Origin: UBA1563 sp037440065
GTDB taxonomy: Bacteria > Bacteroidota > Ignavibacteria > Ignavibacteriales > Ignavibacteriaceae
Assembly (NCBI GenBank): GCA_037440065.1
Contig: JBBIUV010000016.1
Coordinates: forward strand, 310,001-374,000
Reading direction: 5' to 3'
DNA length: 64,000 nucleotides
A program made the translations under genes and the position numbers. Shown piece by piece: positions 17,694-26,509 of this stretch. The notes under the pieces were generated by a model. It had not been told where the DNA came from. It saw nothing but the letters and a program-made list of their open reading frames with translations, and made no database searches. Each line of letters opens with the position of its first letter. The stretch's first letter is position 1.

Positions 17694-20336
17694 ATGAACG
17701 AGATAAAGCCAAAGCATCCTCAGTTAAAATCACTCATCGAGTTAGTTTCTAAATCCCATAACTTAAAAACGATTTGGTTAAAAGAATCAAAAAGAATTTG
17801 GATAGCATTCTTTTTTCTGGGAATGGGGCTACTATTCACTTTTCTAGGAAGTCTCTACATCCGAGCAGATGTAAAAAAAGAAGTCAAAAGGGATTTTGAA
17901 TTTGAATGCGATGAATTAAAAAATAGAATTGAAACTAGACTGCGTGCACATGCTCAGTTATTGAGGAGTTACTCGGCATTTTTTGATGTAACTGAAGAAA
18001 TAAATAGAGAGGAATGGCGGAAAGCTTATCACCGTCAAATGATTGAAAAAAATTTACCGGGAATATTGGGGATAGGATATTCAACAATAATTCAGCCGAA
18101 TGATTTAACAGCTCATGAGAAAAAGATCAGAAGTGAAGGATTCCCAAATTATTTTGTTTATCCAAAGGGGAAAAGGGAAATTTATACCTCAATAATTTAT
18201 ATCGAACCATTTTCCGGAAGAAATTTATATGCTTTTGGTTATGATATGTTTTCTGAGGCGAATAGACGATTTGCGATGGAAAAGGCGAGGGATTACAATG
18301 TTGCATCACTTTCAAGAAAAATTACTCTTGTGCAAGAGATTGATCAATATAAACAAGCCGGTACTCTCATGTACGTTCCTGTGTATAAAAAGGGGATGTC
18401 AACAAAAAGTGTTGAAGAGCGCCGAAGGGCAATTCAAGGTTGGGTTTATAGTCCTTACCGTATGGATGATTTAATGGAAGGAATTCTTGGTGGTCATGAA
18501 TCAGACGACGAAAAAGCAATTCATTTAGTGGTGTACGATAATTCCGATTATTCGAAAAAATCAATTCTATATAAAAGTACAAAAGAGAGAACGCAAAATG
18601 GAGATATCTCTCCTATCTTTTCGAATAGGATAGCCATCAATTTTAACGAACATAAATGGTATCTCCATTTTACTCAATATCCTAATGCAAAAATGACCTT
18701 AAATTATAGCAAGGTCTGGTATTTTGCCATTGGAGGAACCGCCGCAAGTTTACTTCTCTTCCTTGTTTATTTGTCGCTTCTAACAACAAATATCCGTGCT
18801 CAAGAACTTGCCAGAGATCTAACGAGCGAACTAAGAGATAGTGAAGAAAAATACCGTACTATTTTTAAAAATGATATTTACGCAATCTCTCTCTTTGATG
18901 TAGAAACATTAAAATATCTAGATGTTAATGATACTTTTTGTACGCTGTATGGTTATAGTAAGGAAGAATTATTCTCTGATATAACGATGAATTTAATCAC
19001 AACGCAACCTGAAAAAACTAAAGCAGGTATTGAGGAATCAATAACTCGGGGATCGATTTTTGTTCCTCTTCGTTATCATAAGAAAAAAGATGGAACAATT
19101 TTTCCAGTCGAAATTGTTGGCGGTCCTTTCACATGGAAGGGGAAGATGGTAATGTTCTCACTAGCACATGATATTTCTGATCGAATAAAAGCCGACGAAA
19201 AATTAAGAGAGAACGAAGAAAAACTTCGAGCCATTTTTGAAACTTCTGCTGATGCTATCGGAATGTTCTCCTTAAATGCAGAAATTGTAATGTTGAACAA
19301 TAGTGCAATTGAAATATTTGGCTATGATTCAGGCAACGAACTGATCGGCAAGAATGCTATTGAATTTCTTCCGGAAGATTATAAAAATAAACTGCCTGTT
19401 TTAATCGACCAAATTCTTGAAAAAGGAATGTTGCGTAACATTGAATGGGAATTATTGAAGAAGGACGGAACTTCATTCTCTGCTGAATTTAGTTGCTCAG
19501 TAATATATGACGCTAACAAAAAACCGATTTTCATTTTAGCCGTAATAAGAGATATTAGTGAACGGAAAAAGATAGAGGAAGCAATAAAAGTTAAGAATCA
19601 ACAACTTACTCAACTTAATTCAGAAAAAGATAAAATATTTTCTATCATTGCCCATGATCTTCGGAGTCCTTTCCAGGGCTTTATTTCTTTAACAGAAGTC
19701 ATAACAGAAGAAGTTGGAAAGTTTACACAAGAGGAGCTAACAAATCTTCTTAAAAAAATGCATGGTTCTGCTGTCAACCTATACAAACTTTTATCTAATT
19801 TATTAGACTGGGCGCAGATGCAAAGAGGAACACTTCATTTTGCTCCTAAAAATATTAATCTTTCAAATCTTGTCAATCAAACGGTGGAATTACTTGCAAA
19901 GGTTGCAGAACCGAAAGAACTCAATTTTATTGTTGATGTGCCACAAGAACAATATGTGTTTGCTGATGATGCCATGCTCAATTCGATAATCCGTAATCTT
20001 TTATCTAATGCGATGAAGTTTTCGAACAGAGGAAACGAAATAAAAGTTATTGCAAAAAATTCATCACTGGGAATGTTTGAAGTTTCAGTTACAGATAACG
20101 GAATCGGCGTTACTGATCATTTGAAAGAGAAGCTTTTTACAATTGGAGAAAAGGTTGGTCGCAAAGGAACTGAAGGGGAAGATAGCACCGGTTTGGGACT
20201 TCTACTTTGCAAAGAATTTGTAGAGAAACACGGCGGCAAAATTTGGGTTGAAAGTGAAGAAGGAAGGGGAAGCACTTTCAGTTTTACTCTGCCGGTAAGT
20301 GAAGAAGTTTTTATTTCAAGAACAGTTTTAGAATAA
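17694..20336 (+). CDS. CHASE-PAS-PAS sensor histidine kinase
   Basis: 880 residues from the ATG at 17694 (an upstream in-frame TTG at 17676 has weaker support). A membrane helix near residues 30-55, a periplasmic CHASE domain (about 90-290; GILGIGYSTII, TLMYVPVYKKG), a second helix near 345-370, two PAS domains (about 390-510 and 515-635), a HisKA domain with phospho-acceptor in IIAHDLRSPFQGF, and an HATPase domain with N (NLLSNAMKF), G1 (DNGIGV) and G2 (GLGLLLCKEFVEKHGG) boxes. CHASE domains sense small extracellular ligands. No response regulator lies next to it, so it is an orphan kinase here. Confidence 0.92.
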   Translation: MNEIKPKHPQLKSLIELVSKSHNLKTIWLKESKRIWIAFFFLGMGLLFTFLGSLYIRADVKKEVKRDFEFECDELKNRIETRLRAHAQLLRSYSAFFDVTEEINREEWRKAYHRQMIEKNLPGILGIGYSTIIQPNDLTAHEKKIRSEGFPNYFVYPKGKREIYTSIIYIEPFSGRNLYAFGYDMFSEANRRFAMEKARDYNVASLSRKITLVQEIDQYKQAGTLMYVPVYKKGMSTKSVEERRRAIQGWVYSPYRMDDLMEGILGGHESDDEKAIHLVVYDNSDYSKKSILYKSTKERTQNGDISPIFSNRIAINFNEHKWYLHFTQYPNAKMTLNYSKVWYFAIGGTAASLLLFLVYLSLLTTNIRAQELARDLTSELRDSEEKYRTIFKNDIYAISLFDVETLKYLDVNDTFCTLYGYSKEELFSDITMNLITTQPEKTKAGIEESITRGSIFVPLRYHKKKDGTIFPVEIVGGPFTWKGKMVMFSLAHDISDRIKADEKLRENEEKLRAIFETSADAIGMFSLNAEIVMLNNSAIEIFGYDSGNELIGKNAIEFLPEDYKNKLPVLIDQILEKGMLRNIEWELLKKDGTSFSAEFSCSVIYDANKKPIFILAVIRDISERKKIEEAIKVKNQQLTQLNSEKDKIFSIIAHDLRSPFQGFISLTEVITEEVGKFTQEELTNLLKKMHGSAVNLYKLLSNLLDWAQMQRGTLHFAPKNINLSNLVNQTVELLAKVAEPKELNFIVDVPQEQYVFADDAMLNSIIRNLLSNAMKFSNRGNEIKVIAKNSSLGMFEVSVTDNGIGVTDHLKEKLFTIGEKVGRKGTEGEDSTGLGLLLCKEFVEKHGGKIWVESEEGRGSTFSFTLPVSEEVFISRTVLE

Positions 20337-20359
20337 AACTATTCCGATGTTATTGAAAA

Positions 20360-21745
20360 TTATAGTCCTTCTCTATCGATCAAATAAACTAAAATAGCAA
20401 TCGCTGCCGAACCAAGTTCAAATTCTCTTGGATTAACTTCCGAGAAAACATCATTTGCAGAGTGGTGATAATCAAAATAACGTTGAGAATCTGGAACATA
20501 TCCGATTAAACATTTTGCGTTTTTTATGTATGAGATGTCAACTCCACTCCCACCTTGTTTTACCCAGCTTATACCGGCTCGTTCAAGAATATTTTTCCAT
20601 GAAGCTATTTTTAAGAGTGAAACAGAATCTTTATCAACAGAAAAACCAACGGGTGTGAAAGCTCCTCTGTCAGCTTCAATCGCGGTTAAATGTTTTTCTT
20701 TTGAATTTTTTGCAAATTCTCCGTAGGCAATTCCACCGCGAGAACCGTTTTCCTCATTGATAAAAAATACGCAACGGATTGTTCGTTTTGGTTTTATGTT
20801 TAGTCGTTTAAATAGGTCGAGTACTTCCATTGATTGAATGCACCCCGCACCATCATCATGAGCACCTTCCCCTTTATCCCAGCTGTCAAAATGTCCACCC
20901 ACTACGATAATTTCATTTGGAAATTCACTCCCTCTTAATTCTCCGATAACGTTATAGGATTGTGCTTCCGGCAAAATTTTGCATGAAAGTTTTAGTTGAA
21001 GGAGCAAATTCGGTTCTTGTTTTATTGCATTGCTTAAAAAATCGGCATCATTTATTCCAATGGCAATCGCAGGAATTCGTGGTAGAGAATCAGCGTAGTA
21101 CATAATTCCAACATGGGGAACATTATCGTTTCTTGAAGTGATTGAGCGGAGGATCATCCCTTTTGCCCCATATTTCGCAGCTTCCGAAGCTCCATCTCCC
21201 CTGTACCCAACATTTTTTCCATAACCGGGAAATGAAACCGAATAACTATCATCAAATGGAATATTGTAAAAGACGATCTTGTCTTTTACATCGTTGCTCT
21301 TTTGTTTCAACTCATCCCAAGAATGAATTTCAATTACTTTTGCATTTATCCCTTTAACCAAATCTGTTCCTACACTCCCTCCAAGTGAAGCAACAGATAA
21401 TTTTTTGTTTCGGTATTTCATTGAAGAACTAATTATTGCCGATTCAACATTTCCTCTTTCCCAATGAGGAACCATCACAGGCTGAAGCCAAACAGAATCG
21501 AATCCGAGAGACTCCATTTTTATTTTTGACCATCCTATTGCTTTTAGCGAATTTTTAGATCCGGACAATCTCGGACCGATTTTGCACAATTCACCCAAAA
21601 GATTGTATCCTTTTCGTTCTATCATTGCCTTTTTCCTAATTGAATCAGCAAGGGATTTATACGTGTTTTCAATTTCGTTTTGCTGTGACGAGGCAATGTG
21701 AACAAAGAGAATCATTGCAAAAATGGCGACAAAAAATTTCTTCAT
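20360..21745 (-). CDS. Secreted M28 family zinc aminopeptidase/carboxypeptidase Q-like
   Basis: 461 residues from the ATG at 21745 (a GTG 12 bases upstream is the alternative; GAAAG lies 5 bases before the ATG). Residues 1-21 form a signal peptide. A PA-like insert (about 120-235) precedes the catalytic core, which retains all di-zinc ligands: GGHFDSWDKGEGAHDDGAG, INEENGSRGG, IEADRG and YFDYHHSANDVF. Such enzymes remove amino acids or dipeptides from peptides in the periplasm or outside. Convergent with the histidine kinase, with only 23 bp between stops. Confidence 0.9.
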   Translation of the reverse strand: MKKFFVAIFAMILFVHIASSQQNEIENTYKSLADSIRKKAMIERKGYNLLGELCKIGPRLSGSKNSLKAIGWSKIKMESLGFDSVWLQPVMVPHWERGNVESAIISSSMKYRNKKLSVASLGGSVGTDLVKGINAKVIEIHSWDELKQKSNDVKDKIVFYNIPFDDSYSVSFPGYGKNVGYRGDGASEAAKYGAKGMILRSITSRNDNVPHVGIMYYADSLPRIPAIAIGINDADFLSNAIKQEPNLLLQLKLSCKILPEAQSYNVIGELRGSEFPNEIIVVGGHFDSWDKGEGAHDDGAGCIQSMEVLDLFKRLNIKPKRTIRCVFFINEENGSRGGIAYGEFAKNSKEKHLTAIEADRGAFTPVGFSVDKDSVSLLKIASWKNILERAGISWVKQGGSGVDISYIKNAKCLIGYVPDSQRYFDYHHSANDVFSEVNPREFELGSAAIAILVYLIDREGL

Positions 21746-21936
21746 AAATACTTTCACAATTGTTTGTATAGCTTAACAAAAAATATTAAAATGGAGGTCA
21801 GAATCAAATAGCTAAAACAGAAACAGCAATTCCTATTTCAGTATTTTATTGAACCGAATTCTCTGTTATTTTTGTATGGCGAAAATGTGTTACTTGAGAT
21901 TGAGGCTACTTTTTATGTTCACAATTATAATATCTG

Positions 21937-24912
21937 ATGAAAAAACTCCGAACTTTTTTATTACTTTTAATTTTATCACTCTCTAATTCTTATTCCCAAG
22001 AATTAAACGATGTCTACTCTAAAGCTTTTCAAGCTTATCTAGAGAAAGATTTTGCCAAAGCGGCTCAATATTTTTCAACTTTTCGCTATGAATACCTGGT
22101 GAAAGATGAACTACTCGCCTCTGCAATATATTATCAGGGGGAATCATATGCCAATTCAGGTCAGGTTGACGAAGCAATCACTTCCTACACTTTTTTGATT
22201 AACAATTTTTTATTCTCAAACTTGAGGAATAAAGTTTTTTATAAGAATGCTCTTCTATACTATGAAAAAGGCAACTACGAAACTGCGCGACAATATTTCT
22301 TAAAATTGAATGACGAGTATCCAAACAGCGAATTTTATGGCTCAACTCTTTACTGGGTGGGGGAAACGTTTGCACATCAAAATAATGTTGAAGAGGCGGT
22401 AAATTATTTCAAAGAAGCGATCTCTTACAAACAGACTAATAAGTATATTGATAATACTATCTATTCTTTGGCCCGAACTTATGAAGAGATCGGGGATTAT
22501 TCGAATGCGGTAACGTATTATGATGAACTTCTATCGTTTTATAGGGAAAGTCCTTTAGCTTCTCAAGCACAAATTCGTATTGGGATTTGCTACTTCCACC
22601 TTAAGGAATATGACAGTTCGATTTTAGAATTATCTAATCCAATCGTAAGACAATTACCGGTTGAGAAACAAACGGAAGCTTTATATCTCCTGGCAAATTC
22701 TCATTATAGAGTTGGCGAATATGCAAATGCAGAAAAAGTTTATCGTGAGGTTATAGAAAAATACCCGGCTGCTACTTTTATTAATGAAGTGAAATATGCG
22801 TATGCCTGGTCGATCTTTCAACAAAAAAAATATGCGGATGCCTATAAAATTTTTAATGCTTTATCGACTGAAAGTGATTCTATCGGCGTTAAATCATTTT
22901 ATTGGAAAGGGGAAGCAAAACGTTATTCGGGGAATGAACGAGAAGCTCTAATGATTTACGAAGATTTTTTGCAAAAGAATCCGACCAGTGCGTTAGTCTC
23001 ATCAGCATTATATCAAATCGGTGTAATCAACTACACAAAAGGAGATGTTGATAAAGCAAGTGCCGCACTTTCAAAAGGAGTGAATACAAAGGATAGCGAG
23101 GTTAGGGGAAAAATTCTCACAATGTTGGGTGAAATAGAACTTCAAAAGAAAAAGTATCAAGCAGCTTTGCAGTACTTTAGTAAAGTAAATGAAAAAGATA
23201 TTGAAGATGAGCTATTGGTTTTTCGTGGATTGTTAGGAAAAGGTATAGCTCTCTATTATTTAAATAAATATGATGATGCGGTAAGCGTTTTAAGCGATAT
23301 CGATTTTCGGGCCCCGAATTTTGAATCGGCAAAAGTATCTTTTTATTTAGCGGAATGCTTCTTTTCTCAAAAAAATATTTCTGAAGCACTCAACTATTAT
23401 AATAAAGTTTCTACTGAAGACGCAATGTTACAAGCGTTGACAATGTATGGAAAGGCATATTGCTATTTTAATCAGAAAGATTACACAAATGCCTCTTATT
23501 TCTTTTCCGATTTCGTAAAAAAATATCCAAAGAATGAAAAGATTTTTGACGCAAGAATCCGGATGGCAGATAGTTACTTCGCTGATAAAAACTATGAAGC
23601 CGCTTCAGGCGCGTATGAAGAGTTGTTGAAAATGAAGAACGGGACAAGAGCAAAAGATTATATTTCCTTCCAATATGCTTTAGCTCTTTACCGCTCAGGA
23701 AAAGTGCAAAGAGCTATTGAGCAGCTTGATAATTTTAAGAACAATTTTTCGAAATCAGTTTATTACGAAAATGTACTTTACTTAAGCGGTTGGATTAGTT
23801 TCCAGCAAAATAATTTTTATGGCGCAATTTATAAATACACCAATATGCTTGAAACGTTACCAAACTCTAAATTGTCTCCATTGGTTCAGTATTCAATTGG
23901 AGATGCTTATTACAATTTGGGGAATTATGATTCAGCCATTGTTGCGTATGGAAACGTCATCACAAACTATTCAAATTCTGCTCAAGTCTTTGATGCACTA
24001 AATGGGCTGCAATACTGCTACGTTGCAAAGGGTGAAATGGACAAAGCGGTTCAAATAATTGACAATTTTGTCTCTGAGAATCCTACATCTCCTTACGCCG
24101 ACCAACTCTATTTCAAAAAAGGGGAGTTGTATTATAATCAACGTGATTATGAGAAGGCGAGGTTGAGTTACAAAGATTTTATAACTTACTTTTCTAAAAG
24201 TAAATATGTAGCGAGTGCTTATTATCAAATTGGAAAATGCGAACAGTACCTTAATAATGCAGAGGAAGCGATCCAGAATTATCGAGTGGTTATCAATTCA
24301 TATCCGCAATCGGAAATTGCTCAGAGTGCAGTTATCGAATTGGGGAATTTATATAATCAGTTAAAAAGATTTGATCAAGCATTATCACTCTATGACAAGG
24401 CAACCGAACAATACCGGAGTTCATCGCGTATTGCCGAATTACTTTTCATGAAAGGAGATACCTATCTTAAAAAAAATAACTTAGCTGAAGCGTATGATGT
24501 TTTTGAAGAAGTTTCTATGTATTATGCTTCAAATATTTTTGCCGATAAGGCAAAACTTGAAATGGGACTTATTGAGTTATCAAAAAAACGATTCGAAAAT
24601 GCCGACAAACTATTTTTAGACCTTATCACAAGAAGAACTGATGACATTGCGGCTAAGGCGCAATATTCGTATGGACTTTCCCTTTTAGAACAAGATAAAA
24701 CGCAAAATGCTATTACGGCTTTTGTTAGAGTTTTAAATGTTTACCAACTTTACGATGAATGGGTTGTTAAATCTTATTTAAAACTTGGAGATGCTTACCT
24801 GCTGATGAATGATAAGAACAAAGCAAAAGAGATGTTCCGCACAGTTATCACTTCGCATCGAGGAGATGAATATGGGAAAGAAGCACAGAGAAAATTGAGG
24901 AATATTAAATGA
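21937..24912 (+). CDS. Large periplasmic/outer-membrane TPR protein
   Basis: 991 residues: a signal peptide (1-20, ending SYSQ) and then essentially continuous tetratricopeptide repeats, more than twenty units of 34-39 residues with recurring patterns such as AIYYQGESYANSGQVDEAITSYT and YQIGKCEQYLNNAEEAIQNYR. Many repeats belong to the TolA-binding (YbgF/Outer-membrane lipoprotein assembly) style TPR. TPR solenoids bind partner proteins. The stop overlaps the next start as ATGA, so it is translationally coupled to the barrel gene and heads the six-gene TonB/ExbBD operon. It probably scaffolds that complex; partner identity is inference. Confidence 0.88.
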   Translation: MKKLRTFLLLLILSLSNSYSQELNDVYSKAFQAYLEKDFAKAAQYFSTFRYEYLVKDELLASAIYYQGESYANSGQVDEAITSYTFLINNFLFSNLRNKVFYKNALLYYEKGNYETARQYFLKLNDEYPNSEFYGSTLYWVGETFAHQNNVEEAVNYFKEAISYKQTNKYIDNTIYSLARTYEEIGDYSNAVTYYDELLSFYRESPLASQAQIRIGICYFHLKEYDSSILELSNPIVRQLPVEKQTEALYLLANSHYRVGEYANAEKVYREVIEKYPAATFINEVKYAYAWSIFQQKKYADAYKIFNALSTESDSIGVKSFYWKGEAKRYSGNEREALMIYEDFLQKNPTSALVSSALYQIGVINYTKGDVDKASAALSKGVNTKDSEVRGKILTMLGEIELQKKKYQAALQYFSKVNEKDIEDELLVFRGLLGKGIALYYLNKYDDAVSVLSDIDFRAPNFESAKVSFYLAECFFSQKNISEALNYYNKVSTEDAMLQALTMYGKAYCYFNQKDYTNASYFFSDFVKKYPKNEKIFDARIRMADSYFADKNYEAASGAYEELLKMKNGTRAKDYISFQYALALYRSGKVQRAIEQLDNFKNNFSKSVYYENVLYLSGWISFQQNNFYGAIYKYTNMLETLPNSKLSPLVQYSIGDAYYNLGNYDSAIVAYGNVITNYSNSAQVFDALNGLQYCYVAKGEMDKAVQIIDNFVSENPTSPYADQLYFKKGELYYNQRDYEKARLSYKDFITYFSKSKYVASAYYQIGKCEQYLNNAEEAIQNYRVVINSYPQSEIAQSAVIELGNLYNQLKRFDQALSLYDKATEQYRSSSRIAELLFMKGDTYLKKNNLAEAYDVFEEVSMYYASNIFADKAKLEMGLIELSKKRFENADKLFLDLITRRTDDIAAKAQYSYGLSLLEQDKTQNAITAFVRVLNVYQLYDEWVVKSYLKLGDAYLLMNDKNKAKEMFRTVITSHRGDEYGKEAQRKLRNIK

Positions 24913-26507
24913 AAATGAAATGTAGCTTTGTCATATTCACTTTATTCTTAGGAGGTAGAATTCTTTTCGGACAAGACAATCCAAATGTGGAATTGCCACA
25001 ATTTGTTATTACGGGAAAAGAAGCGTATGAATTTCCGCAACTCGAAAAGCAAAAACCGGAATTAGTTTCTACTGTATCGGAACAATTCTTTAAACCGGTT
25101 TATTCGCCTGATGAATTAGAAGTTAAAGAATTTTCTGAGCCTGCAAAGAAAAGCGGTGAGTTTTTTGATTCGATAAATTTTATTGATGGAGAAGCTGAAT
25201 TTTTATTAGGGAATAATCTTCTTCCTTCTTTATCCGTTACTTACAGAATGCCGATGGAAAGGTCAATGTTTTCGGCTAATGTTAATGCGATTAATCAACG
25301 GGCCTTTATCCCATATGCAGACATGAATAAATTTGGGGCAAAACTATTTTATAACTATATAATTTCAGATTCAAGTAACTTTTTACCATGCTCAAAACTG
25401 CAGCTCTCTGCAAAAGGAGAAAGCGAATCGTACAAATTGTTTGGTTCGTCGCTTCCTAGTTTTAATAGAAAAGTTGCACGTGGTGGTCTTTCATCTTCAA
25501 TTGCAAATATCACCTCGGAGACATTTAATTATGATTTAATCTTGGAAGATGAATATTTAAATCTATCGAATGATTCATTAAAGGAAAACCTTTTTAAAGT
25601 AAATGGCTTTGCGAAGTTATCCGGAAAACTATTTGATCTTTCTTTCTATGGAAGGTTTCATTCGTTACAATCAACCTTTCTCCCGCTTGCTGCTGAGAAT
25701 TTTGCTTTTATTAGCGCAAAAGGAATGGGGGGATTTAAATTTGGAAATGGTATTAAAGCTGATTTTGGTTTTGAGTATTCAAAATTAGATTCGAATAATT
25801 CGTTTTATCCTTATGCCGCAGCAGCAATTCAATTATGGAAAGGTTTTTCATTATTTGCAGAATATCACCCAACATCGATGCTAATAACTCAGCAGGATTT
25901 ACTAAACACCAACAGATATTACATCCCTAATTCTACTTATAAAAATATTTTTTACTCGATCACTTCGCAGTACAATTTCAATTTTAAGTATGAGTATGAA
26001 AGATTATTTGAATTTACTGCGGGATTTTCTCTCTATTCAGCTTCACATTATCCATATTTCACACAAGCAGCTTCCGGTGTAAATGATTTAACTATCGATA
26101 CCGCCGAAGTTAAAGCTACATCTGTATCAACAAGTGTTCGGTGGTTTGCCGGTACGTACGGATTCTTCTCCAGTTCGCTGTTATTTCAAAATATTCAAGA
26201 TACGGCAGGGAATACTCTCCCAAATATTGCTCCGCTCAAAGTAAGCGCTGCTTACGGGTACAATTTATCATCTGAAATATCTTTGTTGGTAGAAATGATG
26301 TATTATTCTTCTCCTTTCCTTAATTTTGCTAACGTGGAAAAAGGAAAAGATTATTTCAACTTATCACTTAAAGGTGAAATGATAATTTCGGAAAAAATGT
26401 TTGCACAGCTTGAATTCCAGAACCTTCTCAATGCTAAAAATGAAATTTGGAAAAATTATCAGGAACTTCCGCTTACAATTTCTGCGGGACTTAAAATTAT
26501 TTGGTAG
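24909..26507 (+). CDS. Plugless outer-membrane beta-barrel protein with possible TonB box
   Basis: 532 residues with a signal peptide (1-21, ending LFGQ). The mature N-terminus reads PQFVITGKEAY, which resembles TonB boxes of the xVVITGK type. No plug domain is visible; from about residue 95 the sequence alternates polar and hydrophobic residues in short amphipathic strands with many aromatic residues, ending in the strand LTISAGLKIIW with a terminal Trp, as expected of an outer-membrane barrel. Family not recognised. Overlaps the TPR gene by 4 bp and the HU/SPOR gene follows directly, so the product probably works with both. Confidence 0.7.
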   Translation: MKMKCSFVIFTLFLGGRILFGQDNPNVELPQFVITGKEAYEFPQLEKQKPELVSTVSEQFFKPVYSPDELEVKEFSEPAKKSGEFFDSINFIDGEAEFLLGNNLLPSLSVTYRMPMERSMFSANVNAINQRAFIPYADMNKFGAKLFYNYIISDSSNFLPCSKLQLSAKGESESYKLFGSSLPSFNRKVARGGLSSSIANITSETFNYDLILEDEYLNLSNDSLKENLFKVNGFAKLSGKLFDLSFYGRFHSLQSTFLPLAAENFAFISAKGMGGFKFGNGIKADFGFEYSKLDSNNSFYPYAAAAIQLWKGFSLFAEYHPTSMLITQQDLLNTNRYYIPNSTYKNIFYSITSQYNFNFKYEYERLFEFTAGFSLYSASHYPYFTQAASGVNDLTIDTAEVKATSVSTSVRWFAGTYGFFSSSLLFQNIQDTAGNTLPNIAPLKVSAAYGYNLSSEISLLVEMMYYSSPFLNFANVEKGKDYFNLSLKGEMIISEKMFAQLEFQNLLNAKNEIWKNYQELPLTISAGLKIIW

Positions 26508-26509
26508 AA

